From assembly GCF_965363235.1 (NCBI RefSeq), contig NC_134843.1:51641535-51705534 (forward strand): a DNA stretch of 64,000 nt. The letters are read 5' to 3'. Numbering within the stretch: position 1 is the stretch's first letter; each line of letters opens with the position of its first letter. Positions 46,481-58,062 of the stretch are shown here, piece by piece. The DNA is from Mytilus galloprovincialis. Taxonomy: Eukaryota; Mollusca; Bivalvia; Mytilida; Mytilidae. A program made the position numbers and the translations under genes. The notes below the pieces were generated by a model. It was not told where the DNA came from. It made no database searches and was given only the letters and a program-made list of their open reading frames with translations.

Positions 46481-47251
46481 AGCTCAACATGTTGAATACG
46501 AAGGGACAATCAACCATCTGAGACTTAAAACTATATAGGTAAATAAATGAAGCTGAATGATTGGTGATCGTTCCATGGCAAATATTACATGTATATTGAG
46601 GACGAGAATAATTCAAATACATAAGAATTGCAAAAATGGTCGACCGGGATCAAGCAGTATTCAAAATTGCAACATCTTTAATAAGATGGCATAGTACTTT
46701 GAAAAGGCATGAAGGATGTCGAAGAGGTGTGTCTAATATTAGTCATAGAACAGCGTTAACTGAACGCAGTGTTGGTAAATCCAGAAAAACAAGTATTACA
46801 ATCAGGATTTTTGCATTACGTACGCTAGCGGTACATGTATACGTGCATTGAAATTTTAATTAATGTTTATTTAAAACATATCCATATGCATATATACATT
46901 GTACTGGGCAGTACAGTATATAATAATTAAAGCAAATGAGAAAAAAAAAATATAATGTAGCATTTAAAAGAAACGTAAATCGTAAAAAATCACACACACT
47001 TTCTGCGTGGGCGCGTTTGAGAAAAAACACAGATTTATTTGATTTGACAGATGTGTGGACCATTTGACACCATCATTAAACTGTTTTTGTGATTCAAAAA
47101 AAGATATCAAATAATTACTCTGTTATTTGTCATTCTTGTTTAAACGCGACAACGTTAGGATAATCTTTCACAACTATTCTGTAGTATATGAAAAATATCA
47201 ATAAATTATATGAGATGGTCAGCAGGATTTATATTTTATTTTTATTTTCTT
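46481..47251. other. Intergenic, nothing recognised
   Basis: Short open frames here have no family or splice support. Confidence 0.4.
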
Positions 47252-47282
<31 letters not shown>

Positions 47283-47286
47283 CACA
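47252..47286. repeat. CA microsatellite
   Basis: A (CA)n tract of about 17 units with one interruption (ACAAACAC). Confidence 0.85.
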
Positions 47287-47436
47287 TCTTTCATTTGGTC
47301 TTTGAAAAAAAAAAGTTATTATTTAATCTTTTCCAAAACGACATCGATCTCTAATAAAAATAAATCGATACAAACGAGACACGGTGACACCTCTAACATA
47401 TATTTCAAGAATGTATTAAAGTTTAAGCTGTCTTCT

Positions 47437-47658
47437 CAGGGGCGGGTCCAGGTGAGGGCGTAATGTGCGTAAGCCCCCCCCCCCCCTTTTAGAAAAAAAA
47501 ACTATCGTAATCTGTCAGGAACCGTTACATTAGTGCATTTCACAATTACTTTATGTTTTTTTAGCAAAAAAAAGGTCCAAAAATGTTTTCAAATCGCTCC
47601 GCTCGGCGAAAGATTTGACTCTACGCCTCCTCTTTCAAATATCCTAGAAACGCCACTG
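47437..47658. mobile_element. MITE-like element, 222 bp
   Basis: Ends are imperfect inverted repeats, CAGGGGCG at the left and CGCCACTG at the right. They are flanked by an identical 5-bp CTTCT (47432..47436 and 47659..47663). It contains a run of about 14 C (near 47474) and a palindromic CGCTCCGCTCGGCGAAAG stretch. CAGGGG/CAGTGG ends are usual for hAT-type elements, which make 8-bp duplications, so the class is open. Confidence 0.55.
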
Positions 47659-47663
47659 CTTCT

Positions 47664-49044
47664 ATAATCTCAAGTGCATATTTAATTGACTTTTGTTCGA
47701 ATCAGAAAATCCTGAATGATAATTATATTTAAAAAGAGAACTAGTCTATATGAAAATTAAAATAAACAAGTTCATGAAGTTATAGGACAAACGCTATATT
47801 TTGGTTTTCTTCAGCTAAATAGGCAGAACATTAACCAATTAACAGCATATTGAAACATCATTTATTCAAACACTTGTTTATTTTGTTTTTACAGCAGGAA
47901 ATTGTCTGATTACCACAATATTATAGATGACTGACTAGTAAATGACCAACTGTGTACCACGGAGTGTACACATACTGTTTCCCCATGGAAAAAAATCGCT
48001 GATTACATGTTATCAACATACAAATAGGATAATGCGTTGTTTCCTCCTCAAGTATGAGCAGAAATTCCTTCAAATTCTACAACAAATAACGGACCTGAAT
48101 CTTTTCAAATAAACATAATTAAAATTGGTGCAATTAGATGATTATTTTATTGGCGCAAATGATACCTATAGTTTTGAAAATTAGGTGGCGTAAAAGAAGT
48201 ATTGGCGCAATTAAGTTGTGGCACAAATGAGTTACTTTTTGACGCAAAAAGATATCGCCCGGAAATATTATATCAGTATAATACGTCCGTGGTTACACAT
48301 AAATAGATTTGTTAACAATCAGTGCATGGAAGTATTATATTGTCAATATAATAATTCTATAATCAGTGATACACTGTCTACTGACTTTTGAATTAACATG
48401 CACAAGATGCCCCCTTTTTTTTAAAATTAATACAAGTCAATGTGAAATTTAAAAAATCAAGTATTTGTGTTTAGCATTTTATGTTTTATATAAAATCAGA
48501 TATCTAAGATAAGTAAGATAAATATGAATAAGAAATGACTGATTTTTAAGAATAACATATTTTCAAAAATATTTGCATTGTGTACCATAATGACACTTCA
48601 ATGCAATGCAATGCAATGTTCTCGTATCAAGTGCATACTTTGAAAATTTATTCTCTGAACAATGATGTCTAAAATCAGACGTGAGTTTTAATAATTTACA
48701 AAGTAATTAAAAATTCATTACACAAAAGAACAAAAAACCTGACATTCTTAATATATTCTGTTTTACAATTTACTATTTACCTAGCTTGCTACAAAAGATG
48801 CCAAAGCTAGACATAGCAGTCCTTCTCTCTCGTATCAACATTTAGATTCATTCTTTGGTTATTTTTTTTTAAACGTCAATAACTTTGTTAAGTCTTCCTG
48901 AAATTTTGCTTTAATGACAAACGGTCCTGCTATACAATGACAGCATCCAGACAGAGATTTGTTTTTCATTTTCCAATATTTTACAGATATATGGACTATT
49001 ATTTGTTTTTTGCACTAACATTGTTTATAAAACATGGAATTTAT
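47664..49044. other. Intergenic, nothing recognised
   Basis: AT-rich. A small (ATGCA)n run lies near 48600. No exon is supported. Confidence 0.4.
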
Positions 49045-49235
49045 CGCAATAATAAGGATTTTTTATTCCAGGAACAGATTACCTTAGTTTTATTTGGAAA
49101 AACCTTTTGGATTTTTGGGTCCCCAGTGCTCTTCAACTTCGTAATTTATTTAGCCTTTTAATTTATTTGATTTGAGCGTCACTGACGAGTCTTTTAAAGA
49201 CGAAATCCGCGTCTGGCGAACACAATTGTAAGCCT
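49045..49235 (+). repeat. Retrozyme family 1, half unit
   Basis: From GAACAGATTACCTTAG to AAGCCTGTTATCTAT. It keeps GCTCTTCAACTTCGTA and the ribozyme (49174..49219). Confidence 0.7.
49174..49219 (+). ncRNA. Hammerhead ribozyme with damaged stem III
   Basis: GAGCGUCA, CUGACGA (the tolerant seventh position changed), GUCUUU-AAAGAC as an extended stem II, GAA, AUCCGCGU where stem III should be ACGCGCGU, C, UGGCG. Stem III no longer pairs well. Confidence 0.65.
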
Positions 49236-49330
49236 GTTATCTATTTATGTTTATTTAAATACAGTCTGATGGTTAAGTTTTTTTTAGAAATCAATGTCTT
49301 TGTAGGGGCATCATGAGATGATATTTTGAT

Positions 49331-49587
49331 TAATTGATTGATTGGTGTTTAACGCAACTTTCAGCAAATGTTATTTCTAAGCGATCACTTTTTATATGTG
49401 GGGGAAGCCGGAGTGCCCGGAGAGAACCACCGACCTTCGTAGGAAAACTGGCAATCTTAGTCAGTTATTATTTAAGTCGAGCGCACCTGCCGCGTGCGGA
49501 ATTCGAACTCACAACATCAGTGTTGACAGGCTAGTGATGCAGTAGTTCGAATTCGACTTCTTAAACCACTTTGTCACCGAGGCCCCT
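49331..49587 (-). mobile_element. tRNA-derived SINE
   Basis: On the minus strand it starts GGGGCCTCGGTGACAAAGTGG then TTTAAG (tRNA-like head with a near-match to box A). It has a box B-like AGTTCGAATTC, a mollusc SINE body (GGTCGGTGGTTCTCTCCGGG, CACTCCGGCTTCCCCCACAT) and an (ATCA)n-type tail (CAATCAATCAAT). It resembles the SINE type widespread in molluscs; the exact family is not determined. Confidence 0.75.
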
Positions 49588-49953
49588 GGAATGCTGTAAG
49601 TAGCTCCTTAAAGATCAAGAGTAAAATTTAAAAGTAACTGTTTCATTTTATTTACTTTTGGCATTTTTGAAATTTTCCAATGGATGAGAATGGGTGAGAA
49701 TGTTCTAATGGTATTTTCATTAATAATTTAAGTTATCTGCTCCGACACTAACTTTATCATTAAAGGAAAAAAAATTGTTACAATTAAGGGCATAAACATT
49801 TTACTAAGTAAAAAACATTTTTAAAACACTAAGGCTTTTCTACCTCAGGAATAGATTACCGTAACTGTATTTTGCAAAGCTTTTAGGAATTTTTGGTCCT
49901 CAATCCTCTTCAACTTTGTACTCTATTTGGCCTTTTAAACATTTTTTGATTCA

Positions 49954-49998
49954 AGCGTCACTGATGAGTCTTTTTTAGACGAAACGCGCGTCTGGCGT
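49954..49998 (+). ncRNA. Hammerhead ribozyme, array copy 1
   Basis: GCGUCA, CUGAUGA, GUCU-UUUU-AGAC, GAA, ACGCGCGU, C (cleavage after 49992), UGGCGU. The core is intact. Confidence 0.88.
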
Positions 49999-50323
49999 AA
50001 ATATAAAATTTTAATCCTGGTATCTATGAAGAGTTTATTTGCAACCACTGGGTCGATGCCACTGGTGGTGGAGATTTATTTCCCCGAGGGTATCACCAGC
50101 CCAGTAGTCAGCACTTATGTGTTGACTTGAGTTATCATTGATAATTTATGTTCATAATTATAAATTAACTGTTAACAAAACTTTGAACAAAAAAAAAAAC
50201 TAAGGCTTTTCTACCTCACGAATAGATTACCTTAGCTGTATTTGGCAAAGCTTTTAGGAATTTTTGGTCCTCAATGCTCTTCAACTTTGTACTCTATTTG
50301 GCCTTTTAAACATTTTTTTATAC

Positions 50324-50370
50324 GAGCGTCACTGATGAGTCTTTTTTTAGACGAAACGCGCGTCTGGCGT
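50324..50370 (+). ncRNA. Hammerhead ribozyme, array copy 2
   Basis: Same as copy 1 with one more U in the stem II loop. Core intact; cleavage after 50364. Confidence 0.88.
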
Positions 50371-50684
50371 AAATATAAAATTTTGATCCTGGTATCTATG
50401 AGGAGTTTAATTGCAACCACTGGGTCGATGCCACTACTGTTGGAGATTGATTTCCCCGATGGTATCACCAGCCCAGTAGTCAGCACTTCTGTGTTGACTT
50501 GAGTTATCATTGATATGTTCATAATAATAAATTATCTGTTAACAAAACTGAATTTTAAAAAATTAAGGCTTTTCTACCTCAGGAATAGATTACCTTAGCT
50601 GTATTTGGCAAAGCTTTTAGGAATTTTGGTCTCAATGCTCTTGAACTTTGTACTCTATTTAGCCTGTTAAACATTTTTTTATTC

Positions 50685-50730
50685 GAGCGTCACTGATGAG
50701 TCATTTTAAGACGAAACGCGCGTCTGGCGT
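50685..50730 (+). ncRNA. Hammerhead ribozyme, array copy 3
   Basis: Core intact. Stem II is reduced to GUC/GAC plus a larger loop (GUCAUUUUAAGAC). Cleavage after 50724. Confidence 0.85.
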
Positions 50731-51050
50731 AAATATAAAATTTTGATGCAGGTATCTATGATGAGTTTATTTGCAACCACTGGGTCGATGCCACTGCTGG
50801 TAGAGATTTATTTCCCCGGCGGTATCACCAGCCCAGTAGTCAGCACTTCTGTGTTGACTTGAGTTATCATTGATATGTTTATAATTATAAATTAACTGTT
50901 AACAAAACTTTGAATTTTTAAAAAAACTAAGATTTTTCTACCTCAGGAATAGATTACCTTAGCTGTATTTGGCAAAGCTTTTAGGAATTTTTGGTCCTCA
51001 ATGCTCTTCAACTTTGTACTTTATTTGGGTTTTAAAACATTTTTTGATTC

Positions 51051-51096
51051 GAGCTTCACTGATGAGTCTTTTTTAGACGAAACGCGCGTCTGGCGT
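51051..51096 (+). ncRNA. Hammerhead ribozyme, array copy 4
   Basis: Core intact. One stem I base changed (GCUUCA instead of GCGUCA), which breaks a G-C pair. Cleavage after 51090. Confidence 0.83.
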
Positions 51097-51416
51097 AAAT
51101 ATAAAATTTTGATCCTGGTATCTATGATGAGTTTATTTGCAACCACTGGGTCGATGCCACTGCTAGTGGAGATTCATTTCCCCGAGAGTATCACCAGCCC
51201 AGTAGTCAGCACTTCTGTGTTGACTTGAGTTATCATTGATATGTTCATAATTATAAATTAACTGTTAACAAAACTTTGAATTTAAAAAAAAACTAAGGCT
51301 TTTCTACCTCAGGAATAGATTACCTTAGCTGTATTTTGCAAAGCTTTTAGGAATTTTTGGTCCTCAATGCTCTTCAACTTTGTACTCTATTTGGCTTCTC
51401 AAACATTTTTTTAATC

Positions 51417-51462
51417 GAGCGTCACTGATGAGTCTTTTTTAGACGAAACGCGCGTCTGGCGT
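51417..51462 (+). ncRNA. Hammerhead ribozyme, array copy 5
   Basis: Core and all stems intact; cleavage after 51456. Confidence 0.88.
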
Positions 51463-51784
51463 AAGTATAAACTTTTAATCCTGGTATCTATGATGAGTTT
51501 ATTTGCAACCACTGGGTCGATGCCACTGCTGGTGGAGATTTATTTCCCCGAGGGTATCAACAGTCCAGTAGTCAGCACTTATGTGTTGACTTGAGTTATC
51601 ATTGATATGTTCATAATTATAAATTAACTGTTAACAAAACTTGGAATTTTTAAAAAAAAACTAAGGCTTTTCTACCTCAGGAATAGATTACCTTAGCTGT
51701 ATTTTGCAAAGCTTTTAGGAATTTTTGGTCCTCAATGCTCTTCAACTTTGTACTCTATTTGGCCTCTCAAACACTTTTTTAATC

Positions 51785-51830
51785 GAGCTTCACTGATGAG
51801 TCTTTTTTAGACGAAACGCGCGTCTGGCGT
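51785..51830 (+). ncRNA. Hammerhead ribozyme, array copy 6
   Basis: Core intact, with the same stem I change as copy 4 (GCUUCA). Cleavage after 51824. Confidence 0.83.
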
Positions 51831-51871
51831 AAATATAAAATTTTGATCCTGGTATCTATGATGAGTTTATT

Positions 51872-52734
51872 GACATGACAACAACAATATAACTTTAGAT
51901 TAAAACAAATATCATTCAATAAAATCATGTGATACATAACTTACTTCGGTAAATAATTTAGCATCAGCTTAAGCTTTTATATTATATACACAATGCAAGT
52001 GTTTATGATTATATATCTAAAAGAAAGTAAATATATAAATATTAAACTGTACATAGCTACATATAAGGTTGTCTAGGCCAAAATGTTCAGCATGTTTACA
52101 GTCCTTCCCGTGTCAGCAACAGGTAAGATAGCATTGTGGTATCTTAAATGCAGCTGACGCTAGGGGATGATACATTAAAGACGGTCAGGTATGCTAATTG
52201 TATATAATTATGTAGAATCGTCTTTATCCTACCTGTATACAAATCATAATAGGTAGCAACAGAGGTAACTTGAATGCAGTTGACACCAGGGGACAATGCC
52301 ATTAGGATACAATAATAATTTCTGTTATAGAAAAAAACGGGAAAAAACGACAGACACGTTTATCTTGTCTTTAAATTTCTTTACGATGCATCGCCATGAC
52401 ATATCCTTTATATACCAAGGCGATACACCATAACGAATTGTAAAGGTAGGATGAAAACCTGTAGATAGATCAATTATAAGATTATTTTACTTGAATGAGT
52501 ATTGTTACGTGTAAAATGAATGCGCTTAAAATCGATTTTTGATTTTCTCCAATTTGAATCGATTGTAAGTTTTTTTTACTTCTTTTTTTTTTGCTTTTAC
52601 TTAACCGAAAACCAGAATGTCCTACCACAGAGTAGGTAGCATGTCGAAAATTAGTTTACTTCGGAGTGAAACGTCGGTAATATGAAAAAAAAATTTTTTC
52701 AAATTGATAAATTTTATGTTCACATAATTATTAA
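51872..52734. other. Intergenic, apparently unique sequence
   Basis: It contains two related short blocks (AATGCAGCTGACGCTAGGGG near 52150, and AATGCAGTTGACACCAGGGG near 52275) that suggest an old ~125-bp duplication. No gene is seen. Confidence 0.4.
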
Positions 52735-52930
52735 AAAAAAAACTCATCATAGATACCAAGATTCAAATTGTGTACGCCAGACGCGCGTTTCATGTACAAA
52801 ATACTCATCAGTGACGCTCGAATTAAAACATTTTAAAAGGACAAGAAGTTCAAGAGCATTGCGGAAACCAAATTCCAAAAAAGGCTTTGCCAAAAACAGC
52901 TACGGTAATCTAGGCAAACAAAAAGTTGAG
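52735..52930 (-). repeat. Retrozyme family 1 fragment with decayed hammerhead
   Basis: The ribozyme at 52772..52820 (minus) keeps CUGAUGA, ACGCGCGU and stem I. Stem II has decayed (GUAUUUUGUACAU), so folding is doubtful. Confidence 0.65.
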
Positions 52931-53339
52931 TAGAAGAAAACGATTTAAATGTAGTGGTCAAAATTTATTTGAATGCAAACAATATTATCATAAATAATTA
53001 ATCAACAGCTGACGAAAATATTTTCTTAATTTGATCTCTTAAATTTTATTCTTTTAATAACTAAATCTCGTTGTGTTGCATTACTTCGATCAGAAATAAA
53101 TAATCTAAAACTGACTTTTTTTATGATTTTTGAAGCTCTCTCTTCAAATCAAATTATTATGACGTCATAGTCAAAATATATAACCTAAGGATAAAGAATT
53201 TACTTTTTTTTTAAATGATGATTTTTTTTTGTTGGTTTTTCATAAAACAGTGTGAAAAACGTATTCTAATGGGCTGTGTCTGCCCATCCTTGCAATTTCA
53301 AGAACTATGCCCTCAACAATGATATACAATATAATTTCA

Positions 53340-53480
53340 TCAATTCAATTCAATTCAAATCTTTATTGCCATAAAACTACATATTTATAGTATGTGACAC
53401 AACATAACAAAATAAAGATAAAAAATAACAACAAGATCATTAATATACACAATAAAAGTAAATATTTTAAGAGTCCCCTG
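53340..53480 (-). mobile_element. 3' end fragment of a LINE
   Basis: On the minus strand it ends GGCAATAAAGATTTGAATTG followed by (AATTG)n-type repeats. This is the short-repeat 3' terminus typical of CR1/Jockey-type LINEs. No coding part remains. Confidence 0.6.
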
Positions 53481-53638
53481 CCCTCAGTTCAATAGACTGT
53501 TAAAAAGGATCTTAGCTTATTTACCTAAATGTGTGAAATTGGGTTGAGTATATATGTTATTTTATCTATGTCATCATTGTTTCTATGATGATATTTGTCC
53601 TCAACACTATCGATCTTTGCATGTGAACAATAAACCAA

Positions 53639-56600
53639 GCTCAAGCTAGCAGCCACTCGCTAGCAGCCACTACGCTAGCAGCCAGTTTTCAGATATGTCT
53701 ATGAACCCAAAAGTTGCATAATATTCAAACGTACTTAAAATGTTTTAATTAATGCGTAACCATTAAATTATCTGATTTTAATATATCATCAAGCAGTAGA
53801 AGACACTATTTAATGAATTTAAAATTTTTGATAGTCAACACTTTTGTGTGTATATAGAATCGTAAATAATTATGAAAGTATTTAAATGCTGGCAAAATTG
53901 CGATATTGTGTGAAATAGCTTTCCATATTCTCAGCACGCTTTAAGTTTTTAATCGTCAACACTTATATGTATGAGTGTATGTAGAATCGTAAATGATTAT
54001 GAAATTGTTGTCACATAGTATCGACTTTTCCATTAGAAATTAATTGGTGATATTGTGAGAAATAGCTTTCCATATTTTTGGCATCCTGTCAAATAGTTCC
54101 CGAAAAGTAACAACTGTTATACATTACAAGAATAGAAAGTTGCGCTCGTGCTTTATCATATTTTTGGCCAGACAAATCTGTTTTCCCAAAACATTCTCCT
54201 TCTCAACCAGTGGAATTCGCTTACTTTTGATAGGACTAAAAGTTTATTTTTGGAACTCAAAGTATGATGGGCAAGGACATTATTTATTAGTTATTTATAA
54301 GAAAAAAGAAAAAAAACCCGTGCCATATCCAAATCTGCAATTTTGATTAAGCACGTTCTAGGTCCCTAGCTTCCGTTTGCACCTAGTGTTGTAAAAAGTA
54401 TTGCCGTAGAACATTTTTTATTAACTTTTCAGTAAGGGTGGGGTAGGGTGTCATACCCCAATTTTGGACCTCCTTAAAAAAAAACTAAGCCGAACAACAC
54501 CCTGAATTAGGTCCAAAGTTGAGGTAGATAATAAATGATTTCCTTGCCCTCCATACTTTGTGTACAAAAAATAAACCTTTCATCTACTCAAAAGTTAGCG
54601 AAATCCACTGGTCAGTCATTCCCAAAAAATGGGTACAATTCGAATGTAGACACTGTTAAAAAATAAATTTCAACTGAGCAGAGAGAGTGTTGTTTTCTTC
54701 TGTGTCTATATCTAGTCTGTCATTTTTTTAATTTTTACTTACACCATTTTAGTTGTTTTCTAGTTTTAGCATTTTTTGTAAGACAAGGTAAGTATGAACG
54801 TATCGGAGGTTAGTGTTGTATAAAGTCATCTTAAAAATTGCATTAGAGAAAAACACAAGATTTAAATCCAGGCTCATGTGAAATGGGTTACATTTACCAC
54901 CATAGCAAACTGATTTATACGTATTATTCTGTATATATTGAAAGCAAATACCAATTTTAAGGTCTGAATTAATATAGTGTTTAAAAAATAATTCGAATAA
55001 GTAGTTTTCACAACTTATTCAGTAATAAATTTAAACTAATGAAATGTTATGCTGTATAATATTTTAGTTTCATAATACAGCTTTCCAGGAAAAACCCTAT
55101 TATTTATGTTTTGAATCACTTGTATGTATTTTTTATGCTTGTATTAATCCACACCCCCATCTTTGTTACGGAGGTTGATATCAAGCCAGTATCTGAATGC
55201 TGATACATAGTAACACTTAACTCTTTAGTGCTAGCTTTTCTAAACAATTTATTGACATTACAAACTAAAAAACTGTTTTCTATCAAGTTATATGTTTCTT
55301 TTAGTCAAATGGACTTGTTCTTGTCAAAATCTCCGTAACGATTCATGAACTTTCACTCAAAAATATGTTTTACCTAAACCGAATACTGTTCAACTTAATT
55401 TTATTAGCTCTATACAGATAATGTCATCTTCCTTCACACCATAATGTATGTATTATACTCAATTATGAAGTTTTGAAGTCAAAATAGTTTCATTTCGAAA
55501 ATTTCTATCCTCCGTAACGACATTTAAACCTCCATAACGGACAATTCCAGTTCTTACCAACAGCAAACATATAAATGAATGTAAATATTGGAATTAAATG
55601 ACAAACAAGACAACAGAATTAAACATTTTTCTTAGTAAATCGTTATCTAAAAAGAGTAAAGTCCTGTTAGAGAAAAAAAACTTTTTTTCCTTAAATTTCT
55701 ATCCTCCGTAACGTAAATCAATGATGTCGTCTATGATTGACATCACCTTTTGATTTTTATTAGTGATAATTGATGAACTGATTTGGTATCTATAACAATG
55801 TACAAGAATTTCAATTGGTATGATCGTGTTTACATTCATCTTTAGATTTTTTTTATTTGCATAACCTCCGTTACATTGATGAGTCCTAAATAATCTTGAA
55901 AATGTTTGCCATAAACCGCTGTTAAAGTTATGATTGTCGTCGTAATTACACAAGTTGTGTTGTAGACTATTTTAAATCTAAGAAAATGGCTGATATAACG
56001 TTTATTAAACGTTATAATGTTGCTCACATAATAGGGAAAAAACAAGTTAACCTAACTTTCTCAAAACAACATTTTTTTTCTCAAAATCTGTATTTTGTTT
56101 GTCTGTTTTCTTTATAATAAATGATGTCTGACACAAAAATGACTTTCGGCAGTGTCGGCAGCCGCTGATACTGATAAAAAAAAGTCTGACAACTTAACTG
56201 CAAATAACTGCGTCACGGAGGTTATTTAAACGGAGGTTAGTTTTATTTACATTATACATGGAAATATGTAACAATATTGTTGAGTTGCTTTCTCAAAACT
56301 GATTATTGAGAAGCTTTATGGGTGCTTTCAATGAAATAATCATCATTTTGATTTGTTCTTGGTTAGTGCGTTCCAAAATACGCGTTACGTAGGTTGGATT
56401 CTTATATGCGACAATCGAAAAAAAGAGAAAGAGAAGATTTTTTTTTATTTTTCGTTTCATTGCAATAAAAGTTAAAGGCAGGATTTTAAAATTTGATGTA
56501 TCAACTTTGCTTAAAGTCACTTTGGGCATGATTTCCAATCATATAAATATGTTTTGACTGTACCTAAAGATACGTTACGGTAGGTTATACGTTTATCGGC

Positions 56601-57513
56601 GACATTGGTTTAATGGGTAAATCAAAGTGTATATTATAACTTTTGATTCTAAAATATTTTTGTGGATAAAAATCAATATAGTGTCAAATAAAAAAAGCAA
56701 ATCTAATCATGATTTAGATGAAATAAAGTATTTTAATTCACACCGATGTTTGGAGTTTTTCTTGGCGACATTCGGAATTCGTGTGATTTCCGTATATTGA
56801 ATAGAAAATCACACAAATATATTTACGATATACATCACAAAAGAATATAATTTTATTTTAGTATACATATTAATCACTTAGAACACGAAAAAGATTATCT
56901 GTGACATATGTTAAGCTTGCATTTTGTGGTTATTTGCCGGCGACACTGAAATTTTGTAATTGTACCCATTTTTTGGGAATGACTGTGGTACAGAATTAGA
57001 ATGTTTCGTTAAAACAGATTTGTCTTATTAAAAAAATATTAAAGCACGAGCGCAACTTTCTATTCTTGTAATGGAGAACAATTCTTACTTATCCGGAACT
57101 ATTTGACAGGATGCCGAGAATATGGAAAGCTCTTTGACACAATATCACAAAAAATCGATTCCATGTAACATGCAATTTTTCCAGCAGTTCAATAATTTTA
57201 TAATTATTTACTATTTTATATACACTCAAAACTGTTGACTATTGAAATTTTAAAGCGTGCAGCACGCTGTTTGGTATATAATATACATGTATTGAAAACG
57301 AATACTATTGTCATTAAATTAATGCACAGGAAATGAAATTTTAATGTCATTGAATATTGTCTTCGACTGCCTGATGATATATTAAACAGATAATTTAATG
57401 GTTATGCATTAATTCAAAACATTTAAGTACGTTTGCATCTTATGCAACTTTTGGGTTTATAGACATACCTGAAAACTGGCTGCTAGCATAGCGTAGTGGC
57501 TGCTAGCTTGAGC
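53639..57513. mobile_element. 3.9-kb foldback element with long inverted ends
   Basis: The left end GCTCAAGCTAGCAGCCAC (53639..53656) is matched by the right end GTGGCTGCTAGCTTGAGC (57496..57513). The arms stay recognisable inwards: AAGTTGCGCTCGTGCTTTAT at about 54138 against its reverse near 57045, and CATTCCCAAAAAATGGGTAC at about 54617 against its reverse near 56960. So the left arm is about 1 kb, with an internal duplication of about 125 bp, and the right arm about 0.56 kb. The ~2.3-kb middle codes no transposase I can see. Confidence 0.75.
55165..56590. repeat. Scattered GTTACGGAGG-type motif copies inside the foldback element
   Basis: Consensus CGTTACGGAGGTT. Forward copies are at about 55165, 56212, 56230, 56382 and 56572; reverse copies (CCTCCGTAACG) at about 55331, 55509, 55527, 55703 and 55863. 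Some carry one or two changes. The spacing is irregular, so this is not a tandem repeat. Confidence 0.6.
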
Positions 57514-57519
57514 CCGGTG

Positions 57520-57610
57520 ACGCCATGCCCTTTTTTCGGACGCCATGCCCTTTTTTCTTCCGAAAATAGGATGCCATGTGCCTTTGTAAAAAAATACCAT
57601 GCCCTTATTA
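57520..57610 (+). repeat. Short direct repeats
   Basis: GACGCCATGCCCTTTTTTC occurs twice back to back (57521..57558), followed by two diverged copies (ATGCCATGTGCCTTTG, ATACCATGCCCTT). Confidence 0.7.
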
Positions 57611-57689
57611 AGTTCTAGATAAAACACTAAAGATTATATTTTTTATTCATTTTACTTCATGATGAAATTATATGAACTTCTAAGTGAAG

Positions 57690-58062
57690 TGTATAAATGG
57701 ATGTCGTTGACAAGCATACACCACTGTCCCAGGTTAGGGGAGGGTTGGGCGCCCGCTAACATGTTTAACCCCGCGTGTGTGCTTGTCCCAAGTCAGGAGA
57801 CTGTAATTCAGTGGTTTTCGTTTCTTGCTGTATATCATATTTGATTTTGGTTCATTGTTTTGTGCATAGATCAGGCCGTTAGTTTTCTCGTTTGTATTGT
57901 TTTGCATTTGTCATTTCGGGGCCTTTCATAGCTGACTTTACGGTATGAGTTTTGCGCATTGTCGAAGGTTCGTATGGTGACCTATAGGAGTTAATTTATG
58001 TGTCATTTAATCTCTTGTGGAGAGTTGTCTTGTTGGCAATCATACCACATCTTCTTATGTTT
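57690..58062 (-). repeat. Dispersed repeat A, reverse full-length copy
   Basis: Reverse complement of 25186..25562: CACTGTCCCAGGTTAGGGGA, GTCCCAAGTCAGGAGACTGT, ATCAGGCCGTTAGTTTTCTC, ATCTCTTGTGGAGAGTTGTC and CATACCACATCTTC. No coding capacity. Confidence 0.7.

Larger units (their letters stand above)
49795..51871 (+). repeat. Head-to-tail retrozyme array with six hammerhead ribozymes
   Basis: Five full ~366-bp units plus part of another. Each has AGGCTTTTCTACCTCAGGAA, TAGATTACCTTAGCTGTATT, GGTCCTCAATGCTCTTCAAC, the ribozyme, TCCTGGTATCTATGATGAG, CCACTGGGTCGATGCC, and CACCAGCCCAGTAGTCAGCA. Predicted cleavage after 49992, 50364, 50724, 51090, 51456 and 51824 would give monomers of 372, 360, 366, 366 and 368 nt. 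No protein is coded. This is the genomic arrangement expected for metazoan retrozymes, small non-autonomous retroelements whose RNA self-cleaves and circularises. Confidence 0.9.

Noticed and set aside
49854..51871. CRISPR array because of regular repeats
   Set aside because: The ~366-bp period with no short-repeat/spacer pattern, and the eukaryotic context, rule this out. The repeats are retrozyme units.
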